Positions 15,721 to 24,740 of a DNA stretch of 49,464 nucleotides are shown in pieces. Source of the stretch: Caulobacterales bacterium (GTDB lineage: Bacteria; Pseudomonadota; Alphaproteobacteria; Caulobacterales; Caulobacteraceae); NCBI GenBank assembly GCA_947474395.1, contig CANJID010000028.1, positions 1 to 49,464 of the forward strand, in the 5' to 3' direction. Positions within the stretch are counted from its first letter, which is position 1; each line of letters opens with the position of its first letter. The notes under the pieces were generated by a model. The model did not search any database. It saw only the letters and a program-made list of their open reading frames with translations, and had not been told where the DNA came from. Both the position numbers and the translations under genes were made by a program.

Positions 15721-16668
15721 CTAGTCCGCCGGCAGCGGGTCGGGAGCGCCCACGCCCCAGCCGCCGGTGTTCTCCAGCGGCTCGAACCGCAGGAAGGCTT
15801 CGGCCGCGTGCAGCTTGCCGTCGTAGACCTTGAAGGCCTCGAAGGCGACGAAGCGGCGGGCGGGGCCCGTCACGCCGTTGACCACCGCCGCCGGGCGCCG
15901 CCAGGACACCCGGGTCCAGACGATCCCGAGATCCTCGTCCACCGCCACGACCCGCGCCTGGAAGTTGGGCCGCCCACCCGCGATGAAGAGGTTCTGGGTC
16001 TTCATGTTCTTGGTGCCTGCCCCGCGCGTGCTGTCCGGGCCGCCGGTTGTCATGCCGTTTTCCCGGCGGTAGGCGGCCTCGATCATCGGCAGGTCCGGGT
16101 CGGCCACGAAGCTTTTGGCCGCGCGCAGGCCTTGCGGATACATCATGGCGATGCGCACCAGTTCGGCGCGGGACATGCGCTCCTTGCCCTTGGGCACGTA
16201 GGTCATGCGCGGGTCGGCCTTGACCAGCTTCTCGATCTCCCAGCCGCCGGCCTCGGCGTTGGAGTGCGACACCTGGGTCTCGATCTCGGTGATCTGGCGG
16301 TTCTCGACCCTCAGGCGGACGGCGAAGAGCACCGGCTTGCCGCCCTCCATGGCCACCAGATAGGCGCCCGACTGGTGGGCCCGCACGTCCAGCACGTTCT
16401 GCCGGTAGGTCCCCAGGCCGTCGATGGTCTTCCAGAACCCTTCGCCCGGCGCGAGGTCGATGCCGTTCTCGGTGAAGCGCACGGTCTTGGCCAGGGGCGC
16501 GGCGGCCGGGTCATGCTTGACCATGGCGTCGAGGTATCTGGTCATCGTCCCTTCGAGGCAGGCCCGGTTGCAGGACGAGGTCTTCGACGCGGCCTGGGCG
16601 CCGCCGGCGCTCATGAGAGCCAGGGCGCCGACAAGGGCGAAAGCGGGCGCGAAGGTGGCTTTGATCAT
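15721..16668 (-). CDS. Secreted two-domain CxxxC protein, paralogue 1 of 4
   Basis: 315 residues from the ATG at 16666-16668 (GAGGGACG upstream), with a signal peptide ending GGAQAAS. The mature N-terminus has CNRACLEGTMTRYLDAM, a CxxxC followed by a helix, then RFTENGIDLAPGEGFWKTI and VRLRVENRQITEIETQV, the pattern of a SnoaL/NTF2-like half. A second half begins at RMSRAELVRIAMMYPQGL and ends in a similar strand pattern (RFVAFEAFKVYDGKLHAAEA). The same layout recurs in three genes at 21319-26527. It resembles annotated DUF8021-type proteins, but I am not sure of the family name. It is transcribed divergently from the TonB receptor gene 346 bp away. Function is unknown. Confidence 0.75.
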   Translation of the reverse strand: MIKATFAPAFALVGALALMSAGGAQAASKTSSCNRACLEGTMTRYLDAMVKHDPAAAPLAKTVRFTENGIDLAPGEGFWKTIDGLGTYRQNVLDVRAHQSGAYLVAMEGGKPVLFAVRLRVENRQITEIETQVSHSNAEAGGWEIEKLVKADPRMTYVPKGKERMSRAELVRIAMMYPQGLRAAKSFVADPDLPMIEAAYRRENGMTTGGPDSTRGAGTKNMKTQNLFIAGGRPNFQARVVAVDEDLGIVWTRVSWRRPAAVVNGVTGPARRFVAFEAFKVYDGKLHAAEAFLRFEPLENTGGWGVGAPDPLPAD

Positions 16669-17014
16669 CAGACGTCCCTCCCCAGGACGAACCGGACTGT
16701 GCAGGGCGGCGAGTCTTGAGGCTCCCCTGACCGGCGCGGACCCTAGCCGTTTCCGGCCCGGCATGACAGGGGGGCTGTCATCGGCGGCGGGCACGCCCGA
16801 ATCTAGCAACGATAGATTGCAATCGTAAGGCCCTAACGTCTTGCGATATTCAACCGTGGCGCGCATTCTGATCTTAAATTCTTGTAAGTTGCGACGGAAT
16901 AGGACTCGTCGCACGTCATAGACATCGGAACCTAGTCTCACGCTTCGACACACGAAGCGGGGGCTCAGCTTTGACTGCGCGGAATACCGCGAGGGGACTG
17001 AGGGGAAAGCAAAC
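16669..17014. other. Divergent control region between paralogue 1 and the TonB receptor
   Basis: No gene is seen in 346 bases. The part from about 16800 to 16930 is AT-richer than the surroundings. It contains the perfect palindrome GATTGCAATC (16815-16824) inside a wider ACGAT...ATCGT repeat (16809-16826), a candidate operator. A Shine-Dalgarno-like GAGGGGAAAG precedes the receptor ATG at 17015. I could not place -35/-10 boxes with confidence. Confidence 0.5.
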
Positions 17015-20000
17015 ATGACCAATAGCCGATTGAAGACCTATGCCCTGTGCTCGAGCGCCCTGGCGGCGCTGGCCGTCGGCTCGACCGCCCACGCCCAAGG
17101 CGCGGGAGGAACAGCCGACGAGGTGGTCGTCACCGGTTCTCGCGTCATCACCAACGGCTTCTCCGCCCCGACCCCGGTGACCGTGGTCACCATGGAGCAG
17201 ATGCAGCAGACCGCGCCGAACAGTCTGTCGGACGCCATCAACCAGCTGCCCCAGTTCAAGTCCTCCTTCATGGCCCAATCCTCCGGCTTCCTCGCCGGCG
17301 CGGGTTCCGGCTCCAGCTACCTGAACCTTCGCGGCCTCGGCATCGTCCGCAACCTGACCCTGCTCGACGGGCAGCGCGTCGTCGCCGGCGGCGAGAACGG
17401 CACCTCCGCCGGCGCCGTCGACCTGAACGCCTTCCCGCAGAACCTGGTCAAGCGCGTCGACGTGGTGACCGGCGGCGCCTCGGCGCAGTACGGCTCGGAC
17501 GCCCTGACCGGCGTCGTCAACTTTGTCCTCGACACCAAGTTCACCGGCATCAAGGGCGAGGTCCGCGGGGGCCTGACCACCTACGGCGACAACAAGACCT
17601 TCAGCGCCTCGATCGCCATCGGCCACGACTTCGCAGGTGGGCGTGGACACGTCATTGCCGCGACCGAGTACTATCAGACCCGCGGCATCTCCAACTACCT
17701 GGACCGGCCCTGGGCCAACCACGCCACCAGCTTCATCACCAACCCGAACTGCCCGGTGCCGCAGACCTCCCTGGCCTGCCCGACTCGCATCCTGGTCGAC
17801 AACACCATGCCGGCCAACCAGTCCACCGGCGGCCTGATCATCACCGGCCCGAACGCGCTCCGCGGCCAGTACTTCTCCTCCACCGCGGGCGCTCTCACGC
17901 CCTTCCCCTTCGGCAATTACCGCAGCGCCACCACCATGGCCGGCGGCGGCCTGGACAGCGACCGCAACCTCGGCGCGGCCTTCTCCTCCCTGCCTCCCCA
18001 GAAGCGCGGCAACGCCTACCTGCGCGCCGGCTATGACCTGACGCCGAACTGGAACGTCTACGCCTCGGCCATGTACGCGGACTCCAAGTCCCACTTTGAC
18101 GGCATCCTCGGCAACGCGGGCCTGACCAACACCTTCACCATCTTCGACGACAACGTGTACCTGCCGACGGCGGTCCGGAACCAGATGCTGACCACCAATC
18201 CGGTGACCGGCCTGGCCAACGCCGGCGCCACGAGCCTGGCCCTGATCAACCCGGTCACGGGCCAGCTCACCGGCCCGACCCGCAACACCATCACCATCGG
18301 GCGCCTCGACACAGACTGGCCGGCTTCGCACAACTACGCCGAGGTCTCGATGCTCCGCGGCGTGCTCGGCATCGACGGCAAGGCCGACGTGCTCGGCACG
18401 ACATGGACCGTGTCGTCCTACTACAGCCACTCGGAGTCGCTGAAGAAGTCGGGCGCGACCGGCAACCAGCACATGGTCAATCTCTATCGGTCCATCGACG
18501 CGGTCGCGAGCCCCGGCGGCGCCGGCCTGCCCGCCGCCGGCAGCCCGGTCTGCCGCTCGACCATCACCAACCCGACCGACGGCTGCGTGCCGCTGAACGT
18601 GCTGGGCCCGGTCGGGATCTCCTCGGCCGCCTGGAGCTACATCACCGGCGGTCCGGCCAACGGCAACTCGCAGCTCACCCAGCGGTCCACGCAGGACGTG
18701 GCCGAGTTCAACGCCCGCGCCGACCTCTTCACGCTCCCGGCCGGCCCGGTCTCGGCGGGCTTCGGCGCCTCATACCGCCGGGAAGAAGCCCACGGCGTGG
18801 CCGATACGGTGTCCGAATCCTACCTGCCGGCCATCCCCGGCCAGCCCGGCTACATCGCCGGCCTGACCCCGGTGCTGAACTTCAACGGCCTGCCCGCCGG
18901 CTCGCGCGGCGCGCGGACCGGTTGGGACGTGATCAACTCGGGCGGCTACAAGGGCAGCCTGAACGTCAAGGAAGTCTACGGCGAGGCCCTGATCCCGCTG
19001 CTGCGCGACAGCCCCCTCGCCAAGTCCTGGGACCTGAACGGCGCGGTCCGCTACGCCGACTACCAGTACGGCGGCGGCCAGCTGAACTGGAAGGTCGGCA
19101 TGGTCTACCAGCCGGTCGACGACCTGCGGATCCGGGCCACGCAATCGCATGACATCCGGGCGCCGAACCTGGCCAACCTGTTCGCGGGCGTTTCGGCGAC
19201 CAACGGCGTCGTGTCCGACCCCTTCCGCCGCGGCGTCACCGGCGTGATCGAGAACAACACCGGGGTCGTCACCTACGCCCGGGGCAACCCGCTCCTGAAG
19301 CCGGAGATCGGCGACACCTTCACCATGGGGATCGTCTACCGCCCGACCTTCAACAAGTGGGTCGACGGGTTCAGCGCCTCAATCGACTACTACGCCATCA
19401 TCGTCACCGACGCGATCGCCAGCACCTCGGCGGTCACCCAGTGCTCGCTCGGGAACACCTACTACTGCCAGTTCATCACCCGGCAGACCGACCCGGCGTC
19501 CTTCGGGGCGGGCAACACGATCGGCCCGATCACCCAGGTGTTCAACGTGCCCCAGAACATCGGCACGACGAAGAACAACGGCCTGGACATCGAGGTCAGC
19601 TACCGCCTGCCGCTCTCCAAGATCTGGGACGGCCGCACCGACGTCCTGACCTTCCGCGCCCTCTTCAACGACATGCTGAAGAACCAGGCCTTCACCCTCG
19701 GCTCGGTCTCGCAGAGCAACTCGGTGGGGATCATCGGCGGCGGCGTCGTGGCCGGCACCGGCGGCAACTCCGACTGGTCCGGCACGGTCAGCGCCAACTA
19801 TCAGCGCGGGCCTCTGACCATCAACTGGCAGGAGCGTTTCATCAACTCGGGCCGCATCCAGGCGACGGTGGACGAGCTGGGCAATCCGATCCCGGCCACG
19901 TCCTTCACCAACCCCAACCCCACCGGCAACGGCGCCGTGCCGAACGTCGTGGGCAAGTACTTCTACAGCGACCTGTCGATCTCTTATAAATTCGGCGCCG

Positions 20001-20164
20001 ACAACCGCTTCGAGACCTTCCTGACGATCAACAACCTGTTCGACAAGGACCCGCCGCAGCGGCTGGGTTCGGGCCTGACCTTCTACGGGGTCTACCCGAC
20101 CAACTACACGCTGTACGACACCATCGGCCGGAACTTCCAGGGCGGGGTGCGCTTCCGCTTCTAG
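17015..20164 (+). CDS. TonB-dependent outer-membrane receptor
   Basis: 1049 residues. After a signal peptide (cleavage after AHA, about residue 27) comes the TonB box region ADEVVVTGSRV. The plug domain follows (PVTVVTMEQMQQTAPNSLSD, then FPQNLVKRVDVVTGGASAQY and GSDALTGVVNF). A long 22-strand barrel follows, with the C-terminal GGVRFRF ending in Phe, as required for outer-membrane insertion. It imports a bulky substrate using TonB/ExbBD energy. The very large extracellular loops are typical of Caulobacter-type polymer or aromatic receptors. It is divergent from paralogue 1 and convergent with the hydrolase/PQQ dehydrogenase cluster, so a shared substrate is plausible. It has its own terminator. 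Confidence 0.93.
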   Translation: MTNSRLKTYALCSSALAALAVGSTAHAQGAGGTADEVVVTGSRVITNGFSAPTPVTVVTMEQMQQTAPNSLSDAINQLPQFKSSFMAQSSGFLAGAGSGSSYLNLRGLGIVRNLTLLDGQRVVAGGENGTSAGAVDLNAFPQNLVKRVDVVTGGASAQYGSDALTGVVNFVLDTKFTGIKGEVRGGLTTYGDNKTFSASIAIGHDFAGGRGHVIAATEYYQTRGISNYLDRPWANHATSFITNPNCPVPQTSLACPTRILVDNTMPANQSTGGLIITGPNALRGQYFSSTAGALTPFPFGNYRSATTMAGGGLDSDRNLGAAFSSLPPQKRGNAYLRAGYDLTPNWNVYASAMYADSKSHFDGILGNAGLTNTFTIFDDNVYLPTAVRNQMLTTNPVTGLANAGATSLALINPVTGQLTGPTRNTITIGRLDTDWPASHNYAEVSMLRGVLGIDGKADVLGTTWTVSSYYSHSESLKKSGATGNQHMVNLYRSIDAVASPGGAGLPAAGSPVCRSTITNPTDGCVPLNVLGPVGISSAAWSYITGGPANGNSQLTQRSTQDVAEFNARADLFTLPAGPVSAGFGASYRREEAHGVADTVSESYLPAIPGQPGYIAGLTPVLNFNGLPAGSRGARTGWDVINSGGYKGSLNVKEVYGEALIPLLRDSPLAKSWDLNGAVRYADYQYGGGQLNWKVGMVYQPVDDLRIRATQSHDIRAPNLANLFAGVSATNGVVSDPFRRGVTGVIENNTGVVTYARGNPLLKPEIGDTFTMGIVYRPTFNKWVDGFSASIDYYAIIVTDAIASTSAVTQCSLGNTYYCQFITRQTDPASFGAGNTIGPITQVFNVPQNIGTTKNNGLDIEVSYRLPLSKIWDGRTDVLTFRALFNDMLKNQAFTLGSVSQSNSVGIIGGGVVAGTGGNSDWSGTVSANYQRGPLTINWQERFINSGRIQATVDELGNPIPATSFTNPNPTGNGAVPNVVGKYFYSDLSISYKFGADNRFETFLTINNLFDKDPPQRLGSGLTFYGVYPTNYTLYDTIGRNFQGGVRFRF

Positions 20165-20188
20165 TCCCGACAACGCCTGCAAAGTCAG

Positions 20189-20224
20189 CCGCCCCGGGCC
20201 CAAGGTCCGGGGCGGTTTTCGTTT
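20189..20224 (+). terminator. Rho-independent terminator of the TonB receptor gene
   Basis: CCGCCCCGG (20189-20197) pairs with CCGGGGCGG (20207-20215) and is followed by TTTTCGTTT. It lies 24 bases after the receptor stop and touches the end of the convergent hydrolase gene. Confidence 0.92.
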
Positions 20225-21192
20225 CAGCGGACGAGATTTTTGCTGCGTGCGACCCAGGCCGCGTCACGGCAGAGGCCGCAGTCGGCCCCGACGAACATCC
20301 CCGCCGCCGCCTTGTCCCCCTTCAGCCGCCAGTCCAGCCAGGCCACGCCCACGGGGGCGAAGGCGCCGCCGTTGGGCTCCCCATAGGTGCCCTCGTGGTA
20401 GGTGTTCTTGCGGTAGGCGCGGAACACCGGGATGCCGTTGAGCTTCTCGAAGTCGTCGTTGGCGTTGGGATAGGCCACGTCCAGGATGTCGCCCGAGATA
20501 TAGGCGATGGGGGCGTGCAGCCGCTTCAGGTCGTCCTTGGTCAGGACCTTGCCGCCGGCCATGGTCGTGGGGTCGGGGAAGAGGCCGCTGTTCCAGGCCA
20601 CGGTGGTGGTCACCCGCGGATCGAATGATGCCTCGATCGCCTGGGCTCCGCCGCAGGACATACCCATGGCGGCGATGTGGGTGGTGTCGATGCGGCCGCG
20701 GTAAGGGCTGCCTGCCCGCCCGTTCTCTTTGATGGCCCAGTCGATGGCGTCGATCAGCTGCGAGGAGTGGCTGGCGGGCGGGCCTGCGGTGCTGGCCGGC
20801 GCTGGGGCGCCGACCTTGAGGTTCCCCGGGACCGGGCCTTTTTCCTGCTCAGCCGAACCGATCGGGCCGACGGCGAGGACGAGGTAGCCGTGGCTGGCGA
20901 TCTCGCTCAGGAACCAGCGGAAGCGGTTGCCGGCGTTGGCGCAACTGCCGTTGCCCCAGGCCACGATGGGCAGTTTCTGGCCGCCGAGGGCCGCAAGATT
21001 GGCGGGGCGATAGACCGTGTGGGTCGGAAGGCCCGGATCGACCTCCATGATCGCCTTGAAGGCGCCCGTCCCGAGCGGCGTGGATATGGGCGTGGTTCGG
21101 ACCGCCTCGGGCTGGGCCGCCCCGGCGAACGAGGGCGCTGCCCCTAGCAAAGCTAGGCTGGCGGCCAGGGAAATGCGTTTCAGGACCTGCAC
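20224..21192 (-). CDS. Secreted Ser alpha/beta hydrolase (dienelactone-hydrolase / PET-hydrolase-like fold)
   Basis: 322 residues from a GTG at 21190-21192. This start is preferred over an ATG seven codons earlier because AAGGAG stands seven bases before the GTG and the signal peptide then has a normal n-region (VQVLKR, cleaved after SFAGA). The nucleophile elbow is GMSCGG (Ser179), the acid is probably in SGDILDVAYP, and the His in TYHEGTYG. The VAWGNGSCANAGNRF oxyanion region and a C-terminal pair of cysteines (GADCGLCRDAAW) suggest a disulphide. It ends the minus-strand cluster with the PQQ dehydrogenase. Ester or polyester cleavage in the periplasm is possible; the substrate is unknown. 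Confidence 0.82.
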   Translation of the reverse strand: MQVLKRISLAASLALLGAAPSFAGAAQPEAVRTTPISTPLGTGAFKAIMEVDPGLPTHTVYRPANLAALGGQKLPIVAWGNGSCANAGNRFRWFLSEIASHGYLVLAVGPIGSAEQEKGPVPGNLKVGAPAPASTAGPPASHSSQLIDAIDWAIKENGRAGSPYRGRIDTTHIAAMGMSCGGAQAIEASFDPRVTTTVAWNSGLFPDPTTMAGGKVLTKDDLKRLHAPIAYISGDILDVAYPNANDDFEKLNGIPVFRAYRKNTYHEGTYGEPNGGAFAPVGVAWLDWRLKGDKAAAGMFVGADCGLCRDAAWVARSKNLVR

Positions 21193-21318
21193 TGGCGTCT
21201 CCTTCGGCTTCATCCCGGCGATCTGTCAGGGGTGGGCGATACTGAAACTAGGCGGCAAGATACGCAATCGGCAGGAACGGCGGTCGCGATCAGACACGAC
21301 CCCCTCATCCTGAAAGGC

Positions 21319-22272
21319 TCAGCGTTGCTTGATCCCCCGCACCGCCTTCGGGTCGGTGAAAGGTGAATCCACCCGGTACGGCGCGCCGATGAAGGTGGCG
21401 ATCACCGGGCCGATGCCGCCGTTCTTGATCTTGAAGGTCTCGAGCATGCTCCAGGTGTGCGGCTCCTGGAAGGGAGAGTCCCGCTCGGTCCCGTTGGTCA
21501 GCTTGTATTTGATCAGGGTGCCCTGATGGTCGATGAAGCCCCGGCCCATGATCAGGCCCCGCGCCTCGTCCACCACCAGCCATTCGCGGCGCACCCGCTC
21601 GTTGAAGGCGAAGTTGCCGAGCTTGAAGCCGGTGTCGCAGCCGTCACGGGCGGTCTCGAAGCCGTTCTCCACCCGGTGGCAGTTGGCGTTGAACTTGGTG
21701 AAGAGCTGGCCGTCGTTGCGGGACAGGGTCTGGAAATAGCCGTCGGCGATGCGGGTCATCTCCGCGCGCGAGACACGCTCCTCAGGCTTAAGGGTGGTGG
21801 GCATCTCCGGATCGACCGCCCGGAGGTCGCCGAACGGCGTCGGCGGCGAGGAGATCAGCCGCTTGGTGGACATGATGTGCTCCACCTCGGTGATCTTGCC
21901 GCTGACGATCTTCAGCCGGATCGCCATGTGCGCCGGGGTGTTGGTCATCATGATCGAGGTGTGGATCCCGACCTGGCTGGTGCTCGGGTCGGAGAAGGTC
22001 AGGGCCGGGCCGACCTCGCTGGTGATGGCGTTCCAGGTCCCCTGCGGGAAGTCCATCGGGACGTTGTTTTCGCTGAAGCGCACCTTGGCGGCGAAGGGGG
22101 CGAGCTTGGGGTCCCGCTTGGCGTAAGCCGCCCGGTACTGGTCGCCGATATGCTCGAGGCAGGCCTTGTCGCAGGCCGTCGCCGCTTCCGCGCGGGCGCC
22201 CAGTTCCGCGCGATCGCCGAACGCCATCAGCGCCAGGGCCGCCAGGACGCCCAGAACCTTCAGATGAGCCAT
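21319..22272 (-). CDS. Secreted two-domain CxxxC protein, paralogue 2 of 4 (divergent member)
   Basis: 317 residues with a signal peptide (MAHLKVLGVLAALALMAFG, cleavage near AEAAT). The mature N-terminus has ACDKACLEHI, then RFSENNVPMDFPQGTWNAI and IRLKIVSGKITEVEHI, aligning with the other three copies. The second half begins at RVSRAEMTRIADGYFQTL and ends with WSMLETFKIKNGGIGPV. The sequence between differs more from copies 1, 3 and 4, and it has extra cysteines (NANCHRVEN, RDGCDTGF). It sits 89 bp downstream of the PQQ dehydrogenase gene and 126 bp before the hydrolase. The NTF2-like halves suggest binding of a small hydrophobic ligand or dimerisation; no catalytic residues are obvious. Confidence 0.75.
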   Translation of the reverse strand: MAHLKVLGVLAALALMAFGDRAELGARAEAATACDKACLEHIGDQYRAAYAKRDPKLAPFAAKVRFSENNVPMDFPQGTWNAITSEVGPALTFSDPSTSQVGIHTSIMMTNTPAHMAIRLKIVSGKITEVEHIMSTKRLISSPPTPFGDLRAVDPEMPTTLKPEERVSRAEMTRIADGYFQTLSRNDGQLFTKFNANCHRVENGFETARDGCDTGFKLGNFAFNERVRREWLVVDEARGLIMGRGFIDHQGTLIKYKLTNGTERDSPFQEPHTWSMLETFKIKNGGIGPVIATFIGAPYRVDSPFTDPKAVRGIKQR

Positions 22273-22361
22273 GTTTCCTCCCGGCCGCGCTTGGTGCGCG
22301 GCTCATGGTTCGCGCCAAGCGCCAGGCGGTCCCGCAGGCCCGCCTGGCATTCCGGCGAGCG

Positions 22362-24665
22362 TTACTCGGCGCCGTGCAGAGGCGGAGCCTCCGCCTGGGT
22401 CGTCGCCGGACGAGCCGGGGGAGCCGCCGGCGCAGGGGCCGGTGCGCGCGCCACAGCCGCGGCGGGAGTCCCGCCAAGGCCGAGCGCCGCGGCCGGTGTG
22501 CCGCCCCGTCCGCCGCCCCCGGCGCCGCCGGCCGGCGCGGCGAGCCCGCGGCGAGCCTGTTCGGCCACGTAGAGGCGGATCTTTTCCGAGCCGCCCGTCC
22601 CGAGGTAGCGGGTCCAGGAGATCATGCCCTTGTCGTTCAGGGCGCCGTCCTCGACCACCGTCTTCCAGGCGTCGGCGCTGGCCGTATAGGGCGAGCGTCG
22701 CAGATCCGGGATGACGTTGTTGCTGCCGGCGTTGATGCCGTGGCAGTGGGCGCAGACCTCGGCGTACTTGTCGCTGGCCCAGGCGAAGTCGGCGGTCGAC
22801 AGGGTCGGCGCCTGTTCGGCGGTGAAGTTCCTGATCGCCGGCGCGGGACCGGGCTCAGGCGGCAGGGTCGCCGTGCCGTTCAGCTTGAAGACCACCAGGC
22901 GGCCGTTCTGGCGGGCCTTGGCGTCGGGCGTAGCGCCGATCCCCGAGGCCGCCCCGCTCGCCACCATGATATATTGCTCGCCATCGACCATGTAGGTGAC
23001 CGGCGAGGTCGAGATGGAGTTCGGGACGTTGTAGCTCCAGATCTTCTCCCCGGTGTCCTGGCGGAACGCGTTCAGCGTGCCCATGACGTTGCGGCCCTGG
23101 CCCTGGAACAGCAGGTTGCCCGCGGTGGCCATGACGCCGCCGCCGTTGCCCTCGGTCTTCCAGACGGCCTTGTTGGTCGCCGGATCCCACGCCTGCAGCC
23201 ACGAACCGCGCGGAGTCGGGTTCGCCGGCGGCGGCAACACCGGTTGCCGGGCGGTCACCTCAGCCGGGATGGTCCGGCCGAAGGCGTAGATGCCGATATG
23301 GTCCAGGCCCTTCACATATTCGAAGGTCTCGGTCGGGATCTGCCGCCCGCCGCCGCCCTGGCCGGCCTGCAGGTAAACCAGGCCGGTCTTGGGGCTGTAG
23401 GCGATGGGCTGCCAGGAGTGGGCGCCGGCGCAGCAAACCGTCGTCGTCGCCTTGAGGTTGTCGTAGTAGGCGCTCTGGCGCGGGATGACCTTCCCGTCCT
23501 TGTCGAAGCCGTCGAAGTAGTCGATCCCCTGCACGAACGGCACGCCCGAGATCAGCTTGCCGGTCTTGCGGTCCAGCTCCCAGAACACGCCGTTCTTGTT
23601 GACGTGCACCAGGGTCTTCCTGGTCTGGCCGTCCTTCTTCACGTCGAGCAGCATGATCGGGCCGACGGCGTCGGCGTCGAAGCTCTCGCCCGGGACCTCC
23701 TGGTAGTGCCACTTGTAGCGGCCGGTCTTGGCGTCGAGGGCCACCACCGAGGCGATGAACAGGTTGTCGCCCTTGCCGTCGGAGCGGAAGTAGCGGGCCC
23801 AGGGGTAGCCGTTGCCGGTGCCCACATAGACTTGGTCGAACTCGGGATCGTAGACGATCGAGCCCCAGACGTTGCCGCCGCCGCGATAGTCGTTGTCCGG
23901 ACCGAACCAGGTCGGGCGGACCACCTTGTCCATGATCTCGTCGGAGGGCTCGTTGTCCTTCACCCCGGCCTTGCCGGGGGTCAGGAAGAAGCGCCACATC
24001 TTCTTGCCGGTGTCGGCGTTGACCGCCGTCAGGAAGCCGCGCCCGCCGAACTCGCCGCTGGCGTTGCCGATGTAGACGATCCCGTTGGCGACCCGCACGG
24101 CGGCGGTGTTCACGAACACGTCGTCCTTGTCGAAGGTGTGGGTTTCCCAGGCCAGCTTGCCGGTACGGGCGTCCACCGCGACCACGCGGCCGTCCAGGGT
24201 GCCGATGTAGACCTTGCCCTTGTAGACGGCCACGCCCCGGCTCTGGATGCCGCAGCAGGAGCGCGGAGCCCGTTCGCCCGGGACCTTGGTGTCGTAATAC
24301 CAGAGCTGCTCGCCGGTCTTGGCGTTGAGCGCGTAGATCTTGCTCCAGCCGGTGGCCACATAGGCCACCCCGTCGACGACGATCGGCGTCGCCTGCTGCT
24401 CGCGGTTGGTGTCGAACTCGACGTACCAGGCCGGCTTCAGCTGGCTGATATTCGACGGGTTGATCTGGTCGAGGCCGGAATAGTTCCAGGCCTCGTGGTT
24501 GCCCATGTGGACGAGCCAGTTCTGTGGCTCGCTCAGGGCGTTCTTGGCGCGCGCGTCGTCGATCTGGCCGAAGCGCGTCGGACCGCCGGTCGAGGCGGCG
24601 CCGCCCAGACCCACAGCGGTCATGGCCATGACCGCCACAGCGATCAGCAGGCGATTGGAACGCAT
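22362..24665 (-). CDS. PQQ-dependent quinohemoprotein alcohol dehydrogenase
   Basis: 767 residues. After a signal peptide comes an eight-bladed PQQ propeller: NREQQATPIVVDGVAYVATG, vicinal cysteines Cys137-Cys138 in APRSCCGIQ (the disulphide over PQQ), the GNASGEFGGRG loop of the calcium/PQQ site, and tryptophan-docking repeats (ALDAKTGRYKWHYQ). A fused cytochrome c domain has CAHCH at 638-642 and a probable Met681 ligand. Type II enzymes of this kind oxidise primary or secondary alcohols in the periplasm and pass electrons through the haem. Unusually, about 60 Gly/Ala/Pro-rich residues follow the cytochrome domain, including a repeated GGTPAAA. It sits in tandem between paralogues 3 and 2. 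Confidence 0.92.
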   Translation of the reverse strand: MRSNRLLIAVAVMAMTAVGLGGAASTGGPTRFGQIDDARAKNALSEPQNWLVHMGNHEAWNYSGLDQINPSNISQLKPAWYVEFDTNREQQATPIVVDGVAYVATGWSKIYALNAKTGEQLWYYDTKVPGERAPRSCCGIQSRGVAVYKGKVYIGTLDGRVVAVDARTGKLAWETHTFDKDDVFVNTAAVRVANGIVYIGNASGEFGGRGFLTAVNADTGKKMWRFFLTPGKAGVKDNEPSDEIMDKVVRPTWFGPDNDYRGGGNVWGSIVYDPEFDQVYVGTGNGYPWARYFRSDGKGDNLFIASVVALDAKTGRYKWHYQEVPGESFDADAVGPIMLLDVKKDGQTRKTLVHVNKNGVFWELDRKTGKLISGVPFVQGIDYFDGFDKDGKVIPRQSAYYDNLKATTTVCCAGAHSWQPIAYSPKTGLVYLQAGQGGGGRQIPTETFEYVKGLDHIGIYAFGRTIPAEVTARQPVLPPPANPTPRGSWLQAWDPATNKAVWKTEGNGGGVMATAGNLLFQGQGRNVMGTLNAFRQDTGEKIWSYNVPNSISTSPVTYMVDGEQYIMVASGAASGIGATPDAKARQNGRLVVFKLNGTATLPPEPGPAPAIRNFTAEQAPTLSTADFAWASDKYAEVCAHCHGINAGSNNVIPDLRRSPYTASADAWKTVVEDGALNDKGMISWTRYLGTGGSEKIRLYVAEQARRGLAAPAGGAGGGGRGGTPAAALGLGGTPAAAVARAPAPAPAAPPARPATTQAEAPPLHGAE

Positions 24666-24740
24666 GTCGTCTCCCCCGTCATACTCTTTCGTTCGCCTAT
24701 ATCAGGCAGTTTGAGCTACCGCATCAGGCCATTTGACGGG

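Noticed and set aside
16916-18472. 518-codon minus-strand frame opposite the TonB receptor start
   Set aside because: Composition typical of an antisense shadow; it covers the divergent control region and the receptor signal peptide.
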